From NCBI RefSeq assembly GCF_039555335.1, contig NC_092631.1, forward strand, positions 9,671,701 to 9,735,700: a stretch of 64,000 bases of DNA, read 5' to 3'. Of the stretch, positions 63,786-64,000 are shown one piece after another. The notes beneath the pieces were generated by a model that saw only the letters and a program-made list of their open reading frames with translations, did no database searches and was not told the origin of the DNA. Positions within the stretch are counted from its first letter, which is position 1; the number at the start of each line of letters is the position of its first letter. The translations under genes and the position numbers were made by a program. The DNA comes from Amphiura filiformis. Lineage: Eukaryota; Echinodermata; Ophiuroidea; Amphilepidida; Amphiuridae.

Positions 63786-64000
63786 TCACTGCCCTTCATG
63801 ATTGGTATGGTTCTATTGAAGACAGGAAGAGTATTGTTATGGCCCTTTTCGACCTATCAAAGGCCTTTGATCGTGTTCCCACCACCACCCACTCCTTCGG
63901 AAACTTGGTGCTGTTGGGTTAACAGGTCCTATTCTCTCCTGGCTCAAATCATATCTCTCTAATAGGTCCCAGCTGGTTGCTGTGCATGGCGTTGACTCTG

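Larger units (their letters stand above)
61527..63999 (+). mobile_element. CR1/L2-type LINE, running past the window end
   Basis: Contains in order a 2A-like peptide, a cysteine/histidine finger, an APE-type endonuclease and the first part of a reverse transcriptase. Only the coding part can be delimited; the 5' limit lies before 61527 and the 3' end beyond 64000. It sits in CYP20A1 intron 6 on the sense strand. Frameshifts mark it as inactive. Confidence 0.85.

Overview
This is nuclear DNA of an intron-rich animal. Three conserved protein-coding genes with GT-AG introns lie in a repeat-dense, AT-rich background. A tRNA-headed SINE with a Deu-like body, a CR1/L2-type LINE carrying a 2A-like peptide, Tc1, hAT and TTAA-targeting elements, and an intronless fibrinogen-domain gene all fit a marine deuterostome invertebrate (echinoderm, hemichordate or cephalochordate). 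I cannot fix the phylum by eye.

Layout. 1-16.2 kb is gene-poor and almost wholly repeats: a Tc1 deletion derivative, triple hairpins, a 27-bp minisatellite split by a 2.4-kb inverted-repeat element with tRNA-like boxes, nested LINE remains, a Penelope-like fragment, TTAA-flanked palindromes, (AAAT)n runs and hAT-type MITEs. 16.9-40.8 kb (+) is a complete 12-exon WDR12 gene (443 aa), a PeBoW ribosome-biogenesis factor. Its introns hold a dozen MITE families and, antisense in intron 5, a single-exon secreted fibrinogen-domain gene (27366-28465) with one frameshift. 40.8-46.2 kb is convergent intergenic DNA with palindromic MITEs. 46.3-49.7 kb (-) is a complete 4-exon DCAKD gene (229 aa), dephospho-CoA kinase-like. 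49.7-52.9 kb is the DCAKD/CYP20A1 divergent spacer. From 52.9 kb (+) come the first six exons of CYP20A1; the haem-binding half lies beyond the window. Intron 6 holds a LINE in the same orientation, running to the window end.

How it fits together. The three main genes do unrelated housekeeping work (60S subunit assembly, CoA synthesis-like kinase, orphan P450). WDR12 and CYP20A1 also lie close together in human 2q33 (from memory), so the linkage may be ancient. The rest records layered transposition; several insertions can be ordered because one interrupts another and exact target duplications survive.

Most unusual observations: the 2A-like peptide in the LINE; three WDR12-intron segments each built around its own repeated short motif containing GTAACRT, two of them bounded by terminal inverted repeats; tRNA-like boxes inside a 2.4-kb inverted-repeat element; a higher-order 27-bp minisatellite; a GC-AG intron in WDR12; and strong excess of the octamer TAGGCCTA.
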